Source: Candidatus Falkowbacteria bacterium RIFCSPLOWO2_12_FULL_45_13 (GTDB lineage: Bacteria; Patescibacteriota; Patescibacteriia; Patescibacteriales; GWC2-42-12). Taken from it: 24,572 bases of DNA. This document shows, piece after piece, positions 1 to 6,565 of the stretch; position 1 is the stretch's first letter, and each line of letters begins with the position of its first letter. The translations under genes and the position numbers were made by a program. The notes under the pieces were generated by a model. The model did not search any database and was not told the DNA's origin. It saw nothing but the letters and a program-made list of their open reading frames with translations. The stretch is from NCBI GenBank assembly GCA_001778055.1, contig MFFY01000034.1, positions 1 to 24,572 on the forward strand. The letters run 5' to 3'.

Positions 1-66
1 ACGGGACTCGAACCCGCAACCTCTGCCGTGACAGGGCAGCGCTCTAACCAGTTGAGCTATCACCCC
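1..66 (-). tRNA. tRNA-Asp (anticodon GTC), 3' end cut by window
   Basis: Read on the minus strand, this is a tRNA starting with acceptor strand GGGGTGA at 66, a D arm, an anticodon stem CTGCC/GGCAG closing a 7-base loop CTGTCAC with anticodon GTC, and a T arm with TTCGAGT. The 3' acceptor strand and CCA lie beyond position 1, so the gene is truncated by the window, not necessarily in the genome. Anticodon GTC decodes GAC/GAU (aspartate). Confidence 0.93.
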
Positions 67-225
67 AAGAGAATTACGAATTTCGAATGACGAATTACGA
101 AGAGAAAAAAATATATCAAAAAACTCTTGGAGAAACTGAAATTATCCTAACAAAAAAGCGCCGACAAGTCAATTTCCGCGCTTTACCAATCTCCCAGTTT
201 CTTAATTTCGCGAGCCTGCCCACCG

Positions 226-248
226 GCCTGCCTGTCCGGTAGGCAGGC
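226..248. repeat. GC-rich hairpin repeat (GCCTGCCT...AGGCAGGC)
   Basis: An 8-bp perfect stem (226-233 with 241-248) around a 7-base loop, within a longer GC-rich patch in AT-rich surroundings. It sits just downstream of the stop of the RNA methyltransferase gene. A similar CCTGCC-type hairpin follows dnaN at 15398-15417. Such CCTGCC/GGCAGG palindromes resemble dispersed intergenic repeats of CPR genomes (recollection, not searched). It lacks a clean T-run, so a terminator role is uncertain. Confidence 0.55.
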
Positions 249-274
249 GTCAGCGAGCAAATTTCTTAATTTTT

Positions 275-1045
275 TTAATTTCTTTGTCTCAAGGCTTCAA
301 ATAAAATCACGGCCGCGCTGACCGATACATTCAAAGAATCAATTTTGCCCCTCATCTTAATTTTTATTTTTTCATCCGCCGCCTCCAGCCAAGCCTGGCT
401 TAAGCCCTTGTCTTCAGCGCCCATGACAATGGCACGGGCCTCTTTATAATCCACATGAGTATATTCTTTTTTAGCCTCGGGCGTGGCCGCGAAAATTCTG
501 ATTTTATTGTTTTTACAAAATTCAATCGTTTCTGCCGCCGAGCTTAAAATTGCGGCTATTGTAAAAACCGTACCCTGGCTGGCTCTGATGACGTTAGGAC
601 TATAAATATCGGTCTTAGCATCGTTTATAATTACCGCGTCCGCACCGGCCGCGTCAGCCGTGCGTAAAATCGCGCCTAAATTACCAGGTTTTTCCACCGC
701 TTCCAAAACCACCAGCAGAGGATTAGCGCTAAGCTTAAGATCGGCCAATTTTTTATCCTTAATTTTGGCCACGGCCAAAAAACCGTCGGGTTTTTCGCGA
801 TAAGAGATTTTAGAAAAAACTTTTTTACTAACCTCAATAATTTTTTCTTCTTCAATCGCCGGCCCTCTTTTAATATAGCCGGGCGAATAAAATAAATTTT
901 CAATTTGCACGCCCGCCCTAAGCGCCAGGCCGATTTCCCTGTAACCCTCAATTAAAAATAAAGCCCGCTCTTGGCGCTGGCGGCTTGATTCGCGCAATTT
1001 AACAATGTTTTTTATCTTTGGATTTTCCAGGCTTTCAATTATCAT
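275..1045 (-). CDS. SpoU/TrmH-family rRNA or tRNA 2'-O-methyltransferase
   Basis: A SPOUT-class RNA ribose methyltransferase using SAM. The N-terminal L30e-like substrate-binding part carries a LFLIEGYREIG motif. The C-terminal trefoil-knot domain shows the three family motifs: motif 1 (EKPGNLGAILRTADAAGAD), motif 2 (IVMGAEDKGLS) and motif 3 (KIKMRGKIDSLNVSVSAAV), with the catalytic arginine in motif 1 and SLNVS in motif 3. The frame is open to 1096, but the upstream codons lie in a terminal inverted repeat (1075-1095), so I place the start at ATG 1045, giving 256 aa, normal for the family. By architecture it is closest to RlmB/TsnR-type 23S rRNA methyltransferases, but the target nucleotide cannot be told from sequence alone. 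It is the last protein gene before tRNA-Asp on the minus strand. Confidence 0.9.
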   Translation of the reverse strand: MIIESLENPKIKNIVKLRESSRQRQERALFLIEGYREIGLALRAGVQIENLFYSPGYIKRGPAIEEEKIIEVSKKVFSKISYREKPDGFLAVAKIKDKKLADLKLSANPLLVVLEAVEKPGNLGAILRTADAAGADAVIINDAKTDIYSPNVIRASQGTVFTIAAILSSAAETIEFCKNNKIRIFAATPEAKKEYTHVDYKEARAIVMGAEDKGLSQAWLEAADEKIKIKMRGKIDSLNVSVSAAVILFEALRQRN

Positions 1046-1074
1046 GGTCATATTAATTATAAACAACATCTTTA

Positions 1075-1314
1075 TCTGTCGGGGGCAGATATACATTTAG
1101 AGCGCATATGAAATTGAGATGGTTACAAAACTATTTCGTAGCGAAATTTAGATATTTTTCGGCCAGGCGAGGAAAACCAGCGAAATGACTTGAGCCGTAA
1201 TAGTATTACGGTGAAAATCATTTCGCGCCAGTTTGACGAAGCCTGGCCGAAAAATAGCAAATTGCAGCAAAAATAGTTTTGTAACCATCTCATTGTATAT
1301 CTGCCCCCGACAGA
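1075..1314. repeat. 240-bp long inverted-repeat (MITE-like) element
   Basis: Nested inverted repeats fold the whole interval into one hairpin: 1075-1095 with 1294-1314 (21 bp perfect), 1115-1135 with 1272-1292 (21 bp perfect), 1154-1168 with 1241-1255 (15 bp perfect), and a central 7-bp stem 1195-1201/1205-1211. Between the two outer arms the left side has about 18 extra bases compared with the right, so the element may be two nested ends. No coding capacity is evident. It fills the gap between the DUF1648 gene and the RNA methyltransferase gene. No convincing target-site duplication is visible. The second arm recurs alone at 9616-9636. Confidence 0.8.
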
Positions 1315-1325
1315 CTTTCTATTCA

Positions 1326-1808
1326 TTAATTATTTAAACTTTTCTTTTCTCGCGAATAAACAATATAAGAATAGCCGGTCGTCCCCACTAATAGGATTAA
1401 TATGGCGATGATAAAAATCAAGCCGATCAAACCGGGAATAATCACGCCCACGGGTAAATTATACCCCAAGCCGTTTAAACCGACGACAAAATAAACCGCA
1501 GCCACTAAAAACAAAAACATAGCCTTAAAAACATAATAAACTTTGCTGAATTGTCCATGGCGTTCTTTTTTCGGATCTAAATAAGGCAATAGTAAAAATA
1601 ATACATACGTGGCGATTGCCGCCAACGGCAGAATAATAGCCTGGGCTTGACCAGGGCCATAGCTGTCTATCTGGCCGGAAAAATTCCAATGCGCGGCCAC
1701 GCGCTCCGGTAAATTATTGTAAAAATAAATCCCCGCCCCAATCATTAAAAGAATCAACAGCCAGGGAATAAATTCGGTTTTTAAAGTTGGCTTGATTGGA
1801 TTAGCCAT
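1326..1808 (-). CDS. DUF1648 (SdpI-like) integral membrane protein
   Basis: A 160-aa protein with a DUF1648 signature after the first membrane segment: LPERVAAHWNFSGQIDSYGP (residues about 33-52). Four hydrophobic segments are visible, at about 13-31, 55-76, 91-113 and 122-146, and the protein ends in a short basic tail. DUF1648 is the N-terminal domain of Bacillus SdpI, the immunity/sensor protein against the SdpC toxin; this protein is shorter than SdpI (about 207 aa) and seems to lack part of the C-terminal SdpI domain. It lies downstream of, and on the same strand as, an ArsR-type regulator (2083-2346), the same order as in sdpRI. The start ATG at 1808 has no clear Shine-Dalgarno site. 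A role in envelope-stress sensing or toxin immunity is inference. Confidence 0.8.
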   Translation of the reverse strand: MANPIKPTLKTEFIPWLLILLMIGAGIYFYNNLPERVAAHWNFSGQIDSYGPGQAQAIILPLAAIATYVLFLLLPYLDPKKERHGQFSKVYYVFKAMFLFLVAAVYFVVGLNGLGYNLPVGVIIPGLIGLIFIIAILILLVGTTGYSYIVYSREKKSLNN

Positions 1809-1825
1809 AAATTTTATAGTCTACG

Positions 1826-1931
1826 AATTACAAATCTTGTACAAATTTACGAATCATTTATTTTTCTTTACCCGGAAAATTTGACTGGTCGGGATTATAT
1901 TTATCCGTAAATTCACAATGAATTTGTAATT
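1826..1931. repeat. Imperfect inverted repeat upstream of the DUF1648 gene
   Basis: Two 26-base arms (1826-1851 and 1906-1931) pair imperfectly, with AATTACAAAT facing ATTTGTAATT and TTTACG facing CGTAAA. A small CCCG/CGGG stem lies between them. Similar TTCGTAAATTTGTAA-like strings occur near 15424-15490 and 61-110, so this may be a degenerate dispersed repeat. Function unknown. Confidence 0.4.
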
Positions 1932-2005
1932 AGTATTTTTTATTTTTCATTAACATGTACCCTCCCCCCACCAAAATTTGGCGGGGGATAATTGGGGCTC
2001 CGCCT

Positions 2006-2075
2006 GCTCGCGTGCCGCTAAGGCTCTCACCTCGCCGGAGCTTTCGACGTAGCGCGGGTTAGCGGCGGCGCGAGC
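2006..2075. other. GC-rich structured intergenic element
   Basis: A 70-base GC-rich block in AT-rich DNA between the ArsR stop and the DUF1648 gene. It has an outer 7-bp stem (2006-2012 with 2069-2075, GCTCGCG/CGCGAGC), an inner 7-bp stem (2015-2021 with 2059-2065, CCGCTAA/TTAGCGG), and a further GCTC/GAGC helix inside. It could be a dispersed palindromic repeat, a structured leader of the DUF1648 transcript, or an ArsR terminator lacking a U-tract. The strand is undetermined. Confidence 0.5.
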
Positions 2076-2082
2076 CGGATAA

Positions 2083-2346
2083 CTATTTTTTAAAAAATTT
2101 GTATAATTTCTCCGCGATTTCCTCAAACACGCTTAGGTTTAACGAATAAATAATTTCTTGGCCTTGGCGCTGGCTGACGACCAAATTAGCTTGTTTTAAG
2201 ACGCTTAAATGATGGGACAGCGAGGGCAAAGTTATGTCAAAGTCCTTGCCCAGCTCACCGGCCGCCAAGTCTTGCTTTTTTAACAGCTCTAAAATTTTCC
2301 GTCTGGTCGGATCGGATAAGGCGCGTAAGGTTATATTTAAAGTCAT
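2083..2346 (-). CDS. ArsR-family HTH transcriptional regulator (SdpR-like)
   Basis: An 87-aa winged-helix repressor. The family opening ALSDPTRRKILELLKK is followed by the recognition helix region LPSLSHHLSVLKQANLV and the wing VSQRQGQEIIYSLN. No metal-binding cysteine pair of the ArsR/SmtB type is present, so it is more like the non-metal SdpR group. I chose ATG 2346; the upstream TTG at 2370 would put the start inside the operator. The promoter (TTGACA, 16-bp spacer, TATAAT) and a perfect palindrome over the likely transcription start lie directly upstream, so negative autoregulation is very likely. The next gene on the strand is a DUF1648 membrane protein, giving an sdpRI-like pair. Confidence 0.9.
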   Translation of the reverse strand: MTLNITLRALSDPTRRKILELLKKQDLAAGELGKDFDITLPSLSHHLSVLKQANLVVSQRQGQEIIYSLNLSVFEEIAEKLYKFFKK

Positions 2347-2361
2347 GTTTATAATTAGATA

Positions 2362-2406
2362 TTTAGACAATTATCTAAATTATATCATACCGATAATTTT
2401 TGTCAA
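2362..2406 (-). promoter_or_regulatory. Consensus promoter with overlapping operator for the ArsR gene
   Basis: On the minus strand: -35 TTGACA at 2406-2401, a 16-bp spacer, and -10 TATAAT at 2384-2379. A perfect inverted repeat TTTAGA-N6-TCTAAA at 2362-2379 starts at the end of the -10 and covers the expected transcription start. This is the classical geometry for repression by a homodimeric winged-helix protein. The ATG lies 16 bases downstream of the palindrome. Confidence 0.85.
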
Positions 2407-2422
2407 GGGCCGCTTGGGCCAT

Positions 2423-2466
2423 AAAAAAAGGCAACCCCGCCCCAGTTTAAGAAACTGGGGCGGGGT
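2423..2466 (-). terminator. Rho-independent terminator after the Ig-repeat protein gene
   Basis: A 15-bp perfect GC-rich stem (2434-2448 with 2452-2466) with a 3-base loop is followed on the minus strand by a run of seven T within ten bases. It lies about 50 bases after the stop codon at 2514 and just upstream of the ArsR promoter, so it insulates the two units. Confidence 0.9.
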
Positions 2467-2513
2467 GAAGGGGCCCGTTCCGGACGCTGTTTTGTGTAAA
2501 TTGCGCCGGTTGA

Positions 2514-3983
2514 CTATTTTTTATGCTCTTCTGACTTTTCTTCAGCTTCGGTCTGCGTCCGACGCTCTTTAACTAACTCCCGATTTACCCACAACAGCCA
2601 AGCTACCACGCCAACTAGAAATAAAATAAATAAAATTATGCTAAATTTTAACTTGCCCTGTCTCTGCTGGCCTTCATTGATCATGCCCTGATCGCTCTTT
2701 GTGGTTTTTGCGTCCGCCCCAATCAAGCTCTTTATTTTTTCTATAACCGTCTTGCCTCTGCCGACCGACTCCGGCTGAACGGCCGTCGGCCTTTCTTCAG
2801 GACTTGCCCCGGCCGATCCAGTGGCCGATTCTCCCAAAGTTGATTTTTCAGTTTGATCGGCTGAAGCTCCTTCAGACTTTTTAACCACCGTACCCGAACC
2901 ATCAGAAATAACTATTGGTTCAGGCCCGGCTTTAGCCGGTTTTTTCGGCTCTTTGATTTCGGCCGCCACCTCCTTCCTTTCTTCTCTAACCGACTCGGCA
3001 ATGGCGGAATTTTTAGTAGAAAAATTAATTGTATTCGACCAAGAGCTCTCTTTGCCGCGCCTATCTATGGCCACAGTATAAACCAAATGCTCACCTCTAG
3101 TCAAGGCCGCCTTTGGCTTATAGGCAAAATTGGCCGTGCCGCTGGAGTGATTTTTTACCGTTAATTCGCCTTGATACTTTTTATCTATATAAATTTTTAT
3201 TTTGCTGTCATTTTTCGCCAAACCGACTATAAAGGGGCGGTTTAAAGATGTTGCTCGGTTGACTACCGGTTTAAAAATTGTTGGGGCAGGCAGGGGCGGC
3301 TCAATCTTAAAATGCGCAGTATCTGAAACTGGGCTGGATTTACCGGCGCCATCTTCGGCCAGGGCCGAAATTTTATGCCAGCCTCGGCTTAAATTTAACG
3401 TCGGCCGGTAGACAAAATTGGCCGTGCCGCTATCATCTTTTAAAGGGCCGGTGGTTCCATTATAAGCGTCGTCAATAAAAATTTTAACCAAAGTCTGGCT
3501 CTTGGTCAGCCCAATAATTAACGGCCTTAGATCCGCCGTGGCGGTCAGCTCGTTCGGCGCGATTAAAATCGGCGCCGGCACGGCATTAACCGCAAATTTT
3601 ATTTCCTGGCCGGGCGCGGACAAAACAAGTGATGTTCTGTCTTGGGCTACCGCCATAACCTGGTGATTGCCATGGGTTAGCTTTTGCGTAGAACTATACT
3701 GCCATTGCCAACTGGGCTGGCAGCCGGCGGCCGAGGCGCGGCATTCCGGGACCGGCGCGGTTTCGGCCAAAATTTTTGCTTCCGCCCGACCGATAAAACT
3801 ACCGTCTAAATAAATTAAAACGTCGCTATTGGCCGGAGCGGCGCCGGCCAGCGAAAAAAACTCCGGCGCCGTCAATTTAATAATTTTTGGCGCCTCTACT
3901 TCCGCCCGCGCTTCGGCCGAAAAAATTACCAGCAATAATAAAACCAAACCGATACTTAACAAGCTTTTAAATGCTCTGATCAT
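2514..3983 (-). CDS. Secreted, membrane-anchored protein with three Ig-like repeats
   Basis: A 489-aa protein. It has an N-terminal signal sequence (about 1-27, cleavage after EARA), then three related beta-rich repeats: a divergent one (about 31-135) and two clear ones (about 137-229 and 232-322). The clear repeats share the pattern PAP-I-x-P, RP-I-x-GL-K, K-IYID-x-x-YxG, SGTANF-Y-P, RG-H and a closing D-x-x-GK-S-S. A low-complexity, charged and Ser/Pro/Glu-rich linker (about 325-440) follows, then a C-terminal membrane helix (about 447-466) and a basic/acidic cytoplasmic tail. Topology suggests an exposed Ig-like stalk tethered to the membrane. Upstream there is AGGAGG, about 15 bases from ATG 3983. 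The role (adhesion, cell-wall or partner binding) is unknown. Confidence 0.8.
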   Translation of the reverse strand: MIRAFKSLLSIGLVLLLLVIFSAEARAEVEAPKIIKLTAPEFFSLAGAAPANSDVLIYLDGSFIGRAEAKILAETAPVPECRASAAGCQPSWQWQYSSTQKLTHGNHQVMAVAQDRTSLVLSAPGQEIKFAVNAVPAPILIAPNELTATADLRPLIIGLTKSQTLVKIFIDDAYNGTTGPLKDDSGTANFVYRPTLNLSRGWHKISALAEDGAGKSSPVSDTAHFKIEPPLPAPTIFKPVVNRATSLNRPFIVGLAKNDSKIKIYIDKKYQGELTVKNHSSGTANFAYKPKAALTRGEHLVYTVAIDRRGKESSWSNTINFSTKNSAIAESVREERKEVAAEIKEPKKPAKAGPEPIVISDGSGTVVKKSEGASADQTEKSTLGESATGSAGASPEERPTAVQPESVGRGKTVIEKIKSLIGADAKTTKSDQGMINEGQQRQGKLKFSIILFILFLVGVVAWLLWVNRELVKERRTQTEAEEKSEEHKK

Positions 3984-4036
3984 GTTGTGGCTTTCCCGCC
4001 TCCTGGAGAATTAATTTTTCTTTAGTAGAAAATTTT

Positions 4037-4066
4037 AAAATCACTGCAATCAATCGCAGTGATTTT
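4037..4066 (-). terminator. Hairpin terminator downstream of yraN
   Basis: A perfect 11-bp inverted repeat AAAATCACTGC / GCAGTGATTTT (4037-4047 and 4056-4066) with an 8-base loop. T-rich sequence follows on the minus strand. It separates yraN from the Ig-repeat protein gene. The stem is only moderately GC-rich, so efficiency is uncertain. Confidence 0.6.
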
Positions 4067-4185
4067 AGTTTAGCCGCCTATTTTAAATAGAGTCAAGTGT
4101 ATGGCGGGTTGATAAGATGTTTTAAAATCTGATTATTTTGTTAATAAGTTTGTGGATAAACAGAGCATAAAATTTATATTTATAT

Positions 4186-4545
4186 TTAAAGAATGTCTTT
4201 AAAATGCTTAATCTTGGCCGTCTTTTTTAGCCTATTAATATCCACCGCGATCAAATCAGCCCTGATATCATCCGCGGATATTTTATTATTTTTAATAAAC
4301 ATCTCTATGCCTCGCTTAAACCGATTTGACTTGGCAAGGGCGAAAGCCTCTTCGGCCGGTCCATAAATCTGGCTGATCCTGGTCTTTACTTCTATAAAAA
4401 CAGTTAGGCCATTCTTCCGTGCCACAATATCAAGCTCCTGATGGCTTAACTTAATGTTTAAATCAACAATTTTATAGCCTTGCTTGATTAAATAATTTTT
4501 GGCTAACTTTTCACCAAATTCGCCAATAGCTTGATTATGGCTCAT
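4186..4545 (-). CDS. yraN: YraN family (UPF0102) putative endonuclease
   Basis: A 119-aa protein, the usual length of UPF0102. N-terminal GEFGEKLAKNYLIKQGYKIVD is followed by the nuclease-fold core HQELDIVARKNG and VFIEVKTRI, which gives the E-x-D...E-V-K pattern of PD-(D/E)XK Holliday-junction-resolvase-like folds (E about 37, D 39, E 52, K 54). The family is often found close to rnhB, as here (rnhB ends 1.4 kb upstream on the same strand). The biochemical substrate is not established; DNA repair or processing is a family-level guess. The start ATG at 4545 is the only sensible one. A hairpin terminator follows at 4037-4066. Confidence 0.92.
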   Translation of the reverse strand: MSHNQAIGEFGEKLAKNYLIKQGYKIVDLNIKLSHQELDIVARKNGLTVFIEVKTRISQIYGPAEEAFALAKSNRFKRGIEMFIKNNKISADDIRADLIAVDINRLKKTAKIKHFKDIL

Positions 4546-4588
4546 AAAAAATAAATGGATCTTTAAAACCCATTATATTAAAATTTCA

Positions 4589-4797
4589 GGTTTAATACTT
4601 AAAATTGGTTGGTGAAAACTTTGTTTTCGTTGTAAGATTAGGCGTAGATTAACAACAAATTTAAATCGATTTGAATTAGTGTGTGTATCAATATACTAAT
4701 TTAGTATTTACGCGCCTAAATAGCAACAAATAAGCTGTCCGTAAGATAAATTTTTGATTTGGCCAAAAAATTACCAACCATTTTTAAGTATTAAACC
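4589..4797. mobile_element. 209-bp MITE-like element with 25-bp ends and 8-bp target duplication
   Basis: Terminal inverted repeats 4589-4613 and 4773-4797 match at 24 of 25 positions and begin GGTTTAATACTT. The same 8 bases, AAATTTCA, flank both ends (4581-4588 and 4798-4805), a textbook target-site duplication. The interior has no open frame and contains a further inverted repeat around AATTAGT...ACTAATT. Ends starting with GG and an 8-bp duplication fit non-autonomous derivatives of IS1595/ISXO2-type transposons, but that family link is a suggestion. It fills the gap between yraN and the next gene. Confidence 0.82.
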
Positions 4798-4838
4798 AAA
4801 TTTCATAACGGCGTTTAGGTGGTTACCAAATTATTTGT

Positions 4839-5228
4839 TTATGGAATATACTTTTTAAACTCTTTCTCTTTTTCCAGCTGCTCTTTTTTATGCGGTATTT
4901 TTATGATTATTTTATAAATAAAAAACAGCCAAACTATCATGCCCGCGCCCCAAAACAAAAACCAAAAACGCGCCGATAAAAAAGGCACCATTTCATAATT
5001 AAAAAACAACAAAATTAAGCCAATTATGGCATTGGTTAAAAAAAAGTAGTATAAAACCCGCCAAACAGCCGCGTACAGACTTTTGGCCCATCTTTTTTTA
5101 CCGATGCCAGCGATAATCGCCAAAATCATGAACAAAAAAATAAAACCCAAAATAATTTTTAAGGAAAAACCGATAAAGGCGCCCGGCCTTAAATTAAACC
5201 AAAAATTTAGAGTTAAAAAATTGCCCAT
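4839..5228 (-). CDS. Small integral membrane protein, function unknown
   Basis: A 129-aa protein with three strongly hydrophobic segments (about 20-41, 57-75 and 86-110) and a lysine/glutamate-rich C-terminal tail ending in EFKKYIP. I do not recognise a characterised family; proteins of this layout are common hypotheticals in CPR genomes (recollection). It lies between a methyltransferase gene (61 bases upstream) and the MITE-like element, and may belong to the same leftward transcript as the methyltransferase. There is no catalytic motif or signal peptide beyond the first membrane helix. Confidence 0.72.
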   Translation of the reverse strand: MGNFLTLNFWFNLRPGAFIGFSLKIILGFIFLFMILAIIAGIGKKRWAKSLYAAVWRVLYYFFLTNAIIGLILLFFNYEMVPFLSARFWFLFWGAGMIVWLFFIYKIIIKIPHKKEQLEKEKEFKKYIP

Positions 5229-5289
5229 ATAAGAAACACTAATGCAAAGAAGATGGAACGAAAAAAGATACTAACAAAATTTAAGATGC

Positions 5290-5844
5290 TTACAACTTCA
5301 CATAGATTAATCCGTAATGATACTGCCCGGCCGCAAACTCTTCCTCCGGGCGCAAACCCAATTTTTTAACCCAATTATCAACCAACTCTTTATTAACCTT
5401 TTCCTCAGAAGGCGGGCCGAAAGGCGCGGCGATATTTTTCCATTCCACGATTACCAGCCGGCCGTTCTTTTTTAATAGCCTGGCTGATTCTCTTAAAATT
5501 TCCATCCGCTTGTGAGATTGGTGCAAGGTATTAATCAACAAGGCCACATCCAAACTCCCGGTCTCGATTTTAGTGGCGCCAAAAATTTCTAAATTAGTCC
5601 AAATTGTTTTAATATTAGCCAAATTTTCAACACGGGCGCGCTTACTTATGGTCTCTAGGGCTGTTCTTAAAATATCCACCGCGTACACCACTCCTTTTTT
5701 TCCGACTAATTTTACGGCCGGAAAAACAAAGTGGCCTGACGAGCCGCAGCCCAAATCAGCCACTTTCACTTTATCCCCGACTTGAGCCTTGTTTAAAATT
5801 AAATTGGCGTCTATCAGTGAGTTACCTCCTATGGGTCCTGACAT
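5290..5844 (-). CDS. Class I SAM-dependent methyltransferase
   Basis: A 184-aa Rossmann-fold methyltransferase. Motif I is VADLGCGSSGHF (about 28-39), the acidic motif II is VVYAVDIL (about 52-59), and motif IV is in LDVALLINTLHQS. These are followed by RLLKKNGRLVIVEWK (post-I/IV-like strands). It resembles the UbiE/Methyltransf_11-25 superfamily; the substrate cannot be inferred. ATG 5844 gives MSGPIGGNSLIDANLIL. An AGGAGG sits inside the coding region seven bases before an in-frame CTG, so a shorter start is conceivable, but the GG-N-x-x-ID leader looks conserved in similar proteins. It lies in the rnhB-to-yraN minus-strand cluster. Confidence 0.85.
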   Translation of the reverse strand: MSGPIGGNSLIDANLILNKAQVGDKVKVADLGCGSSGHFVFPAVKLVGKKGVVYAVDILRTALETISKRARVENLANIKTIWTNLEIFGATKIETGSLDVALLINTLHQSHKRMEILRESARLLKKNGRLVIVEWKNIAAPFGPPSEEKVNKELVDNWVKKLGLRPEEEFAAGQYHYGLIYVKL

Positions 5845-5945
5845 ATAAAAATATTATGGTTACAATCTAATTATAAAATATTTTCTATTTTTTAACAAGG
5901 CAGTTTCAAAAAATAAATTATTGGACGATAATTTTGCTTTTTGGC

Positions 5946-6557
5946 TTATGATGAAACCCGCCTAAAGCTCAACCGATGGATAGGGCACGGCCCGTATTGT
6001 TTTAATTTTTCCAAATGATCCTTGGTGCCGTAACCTTTGTGCCTGGAAAAGCCGTAATTCGGATATAGTTTATCCATTTCTAACATAATTCTATCCCTGG
6101 CCACTTTAGCCATGATTGAGGCCGCGGCAATCGTAAAAATTTTCTCATCGCCCTTAACGAACGCCTGTTGAGGCGTTGAACAATTAGGCAATTTAATCGG
6201 CCCATCGATCAACAAAAAACTCGGCTTATTTTTTATGGAACCGACAGCTTTTTTCATGGCCAAAAAAGTGGCCTGTAAAATATTTATTCTATCAATAGTC
6301 CGGTGGTCCGAGACGCCAACGCCAATTTCAATAAAATGTCTTTTAATTATATCAAATAGCAACTCTCGTTTTGCGGCGGTTAATTTTTTTGAATCATTAA
6401 CTTCTTTTAATTGATTATTTATGCTAAAGTTAGCCTTAATTATAACACAGGCAACTACTACCGGACCGGCCAAAGGCCCTCGTCCAGCTTCATCCAAGGC
6501 GCCAATTACCCCATATCCTTGTCTGAAAATTTCTTTCTCCTTAGCTAAATCAAACAT
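5946..6557 (-). CDS. rnhB: Ribonuclease HII
   Basis: A 203-aa RNase HII, which removes RNA from RNA-DNA hybrids, including single misincorporated ribonucleotides. The family motifs are all present: GALDEAGRGPLAGPVV (catalytic D22, E23), DSKKLTAAKRE, LLIDGP (catalytic D), FVKGDEK, AAASIMAKVARDR (catalytic D), and the C-terminal YGFSRHKGYGTKDHLE substrate-recognition segment. The length is normal and the protein is complete. Only 8 bases separate it from the reductase gene upstream (6566), so the two are probably co-transcribed. Confidence 0.97.
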   Translation of the reverse strand: MFDLAKEKEIFRQGYGVIGALDEAGRGPLAGPVVVACVIIKANFSINNQLKEVNDSKKLTAAKRELLFDIIKRHFIEIGVGVSDHRTIDRINILQATFLAMKKAVGSIKNKPSFLLIDGPIKLPNCSTPQQAFVKGDEKIFTIAAASIMAKVARDRIMLEMDKLYPNYGFSRHKGYGTKDHLEKLKQYGPCPIHRLSFRRVSS

Positions 6558-6565
6558 AGGTAATC

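Noticed and set aside
1065..1324. Target duplication around the 240-bp element (CTTTAT left, CTTTCT right)
   Set aside because: Only an imperfect, offset 5-of-6 match in AT-rich DNA; not convincing.
1123..1326. 67-codon minus-strand ORF inside the hairpin element
   Set aside because: Created by the inverted-repeat DNA; no protein-like pattern.
2234..2572. 112-codon plus-strand ORF across the ArsR gene, promoter and terminator
   Set aside because: It reads through an operator and an intrinsic terminator and has no recognisable protein features.
4151..4159. TGTGGATAA, a perfect reverse DnaA box
   Set aside because: A single isolated site in an AT-rich spacer after yraN, 8 kb from the dnaA region; probably chance, with no second box or unwinding element.
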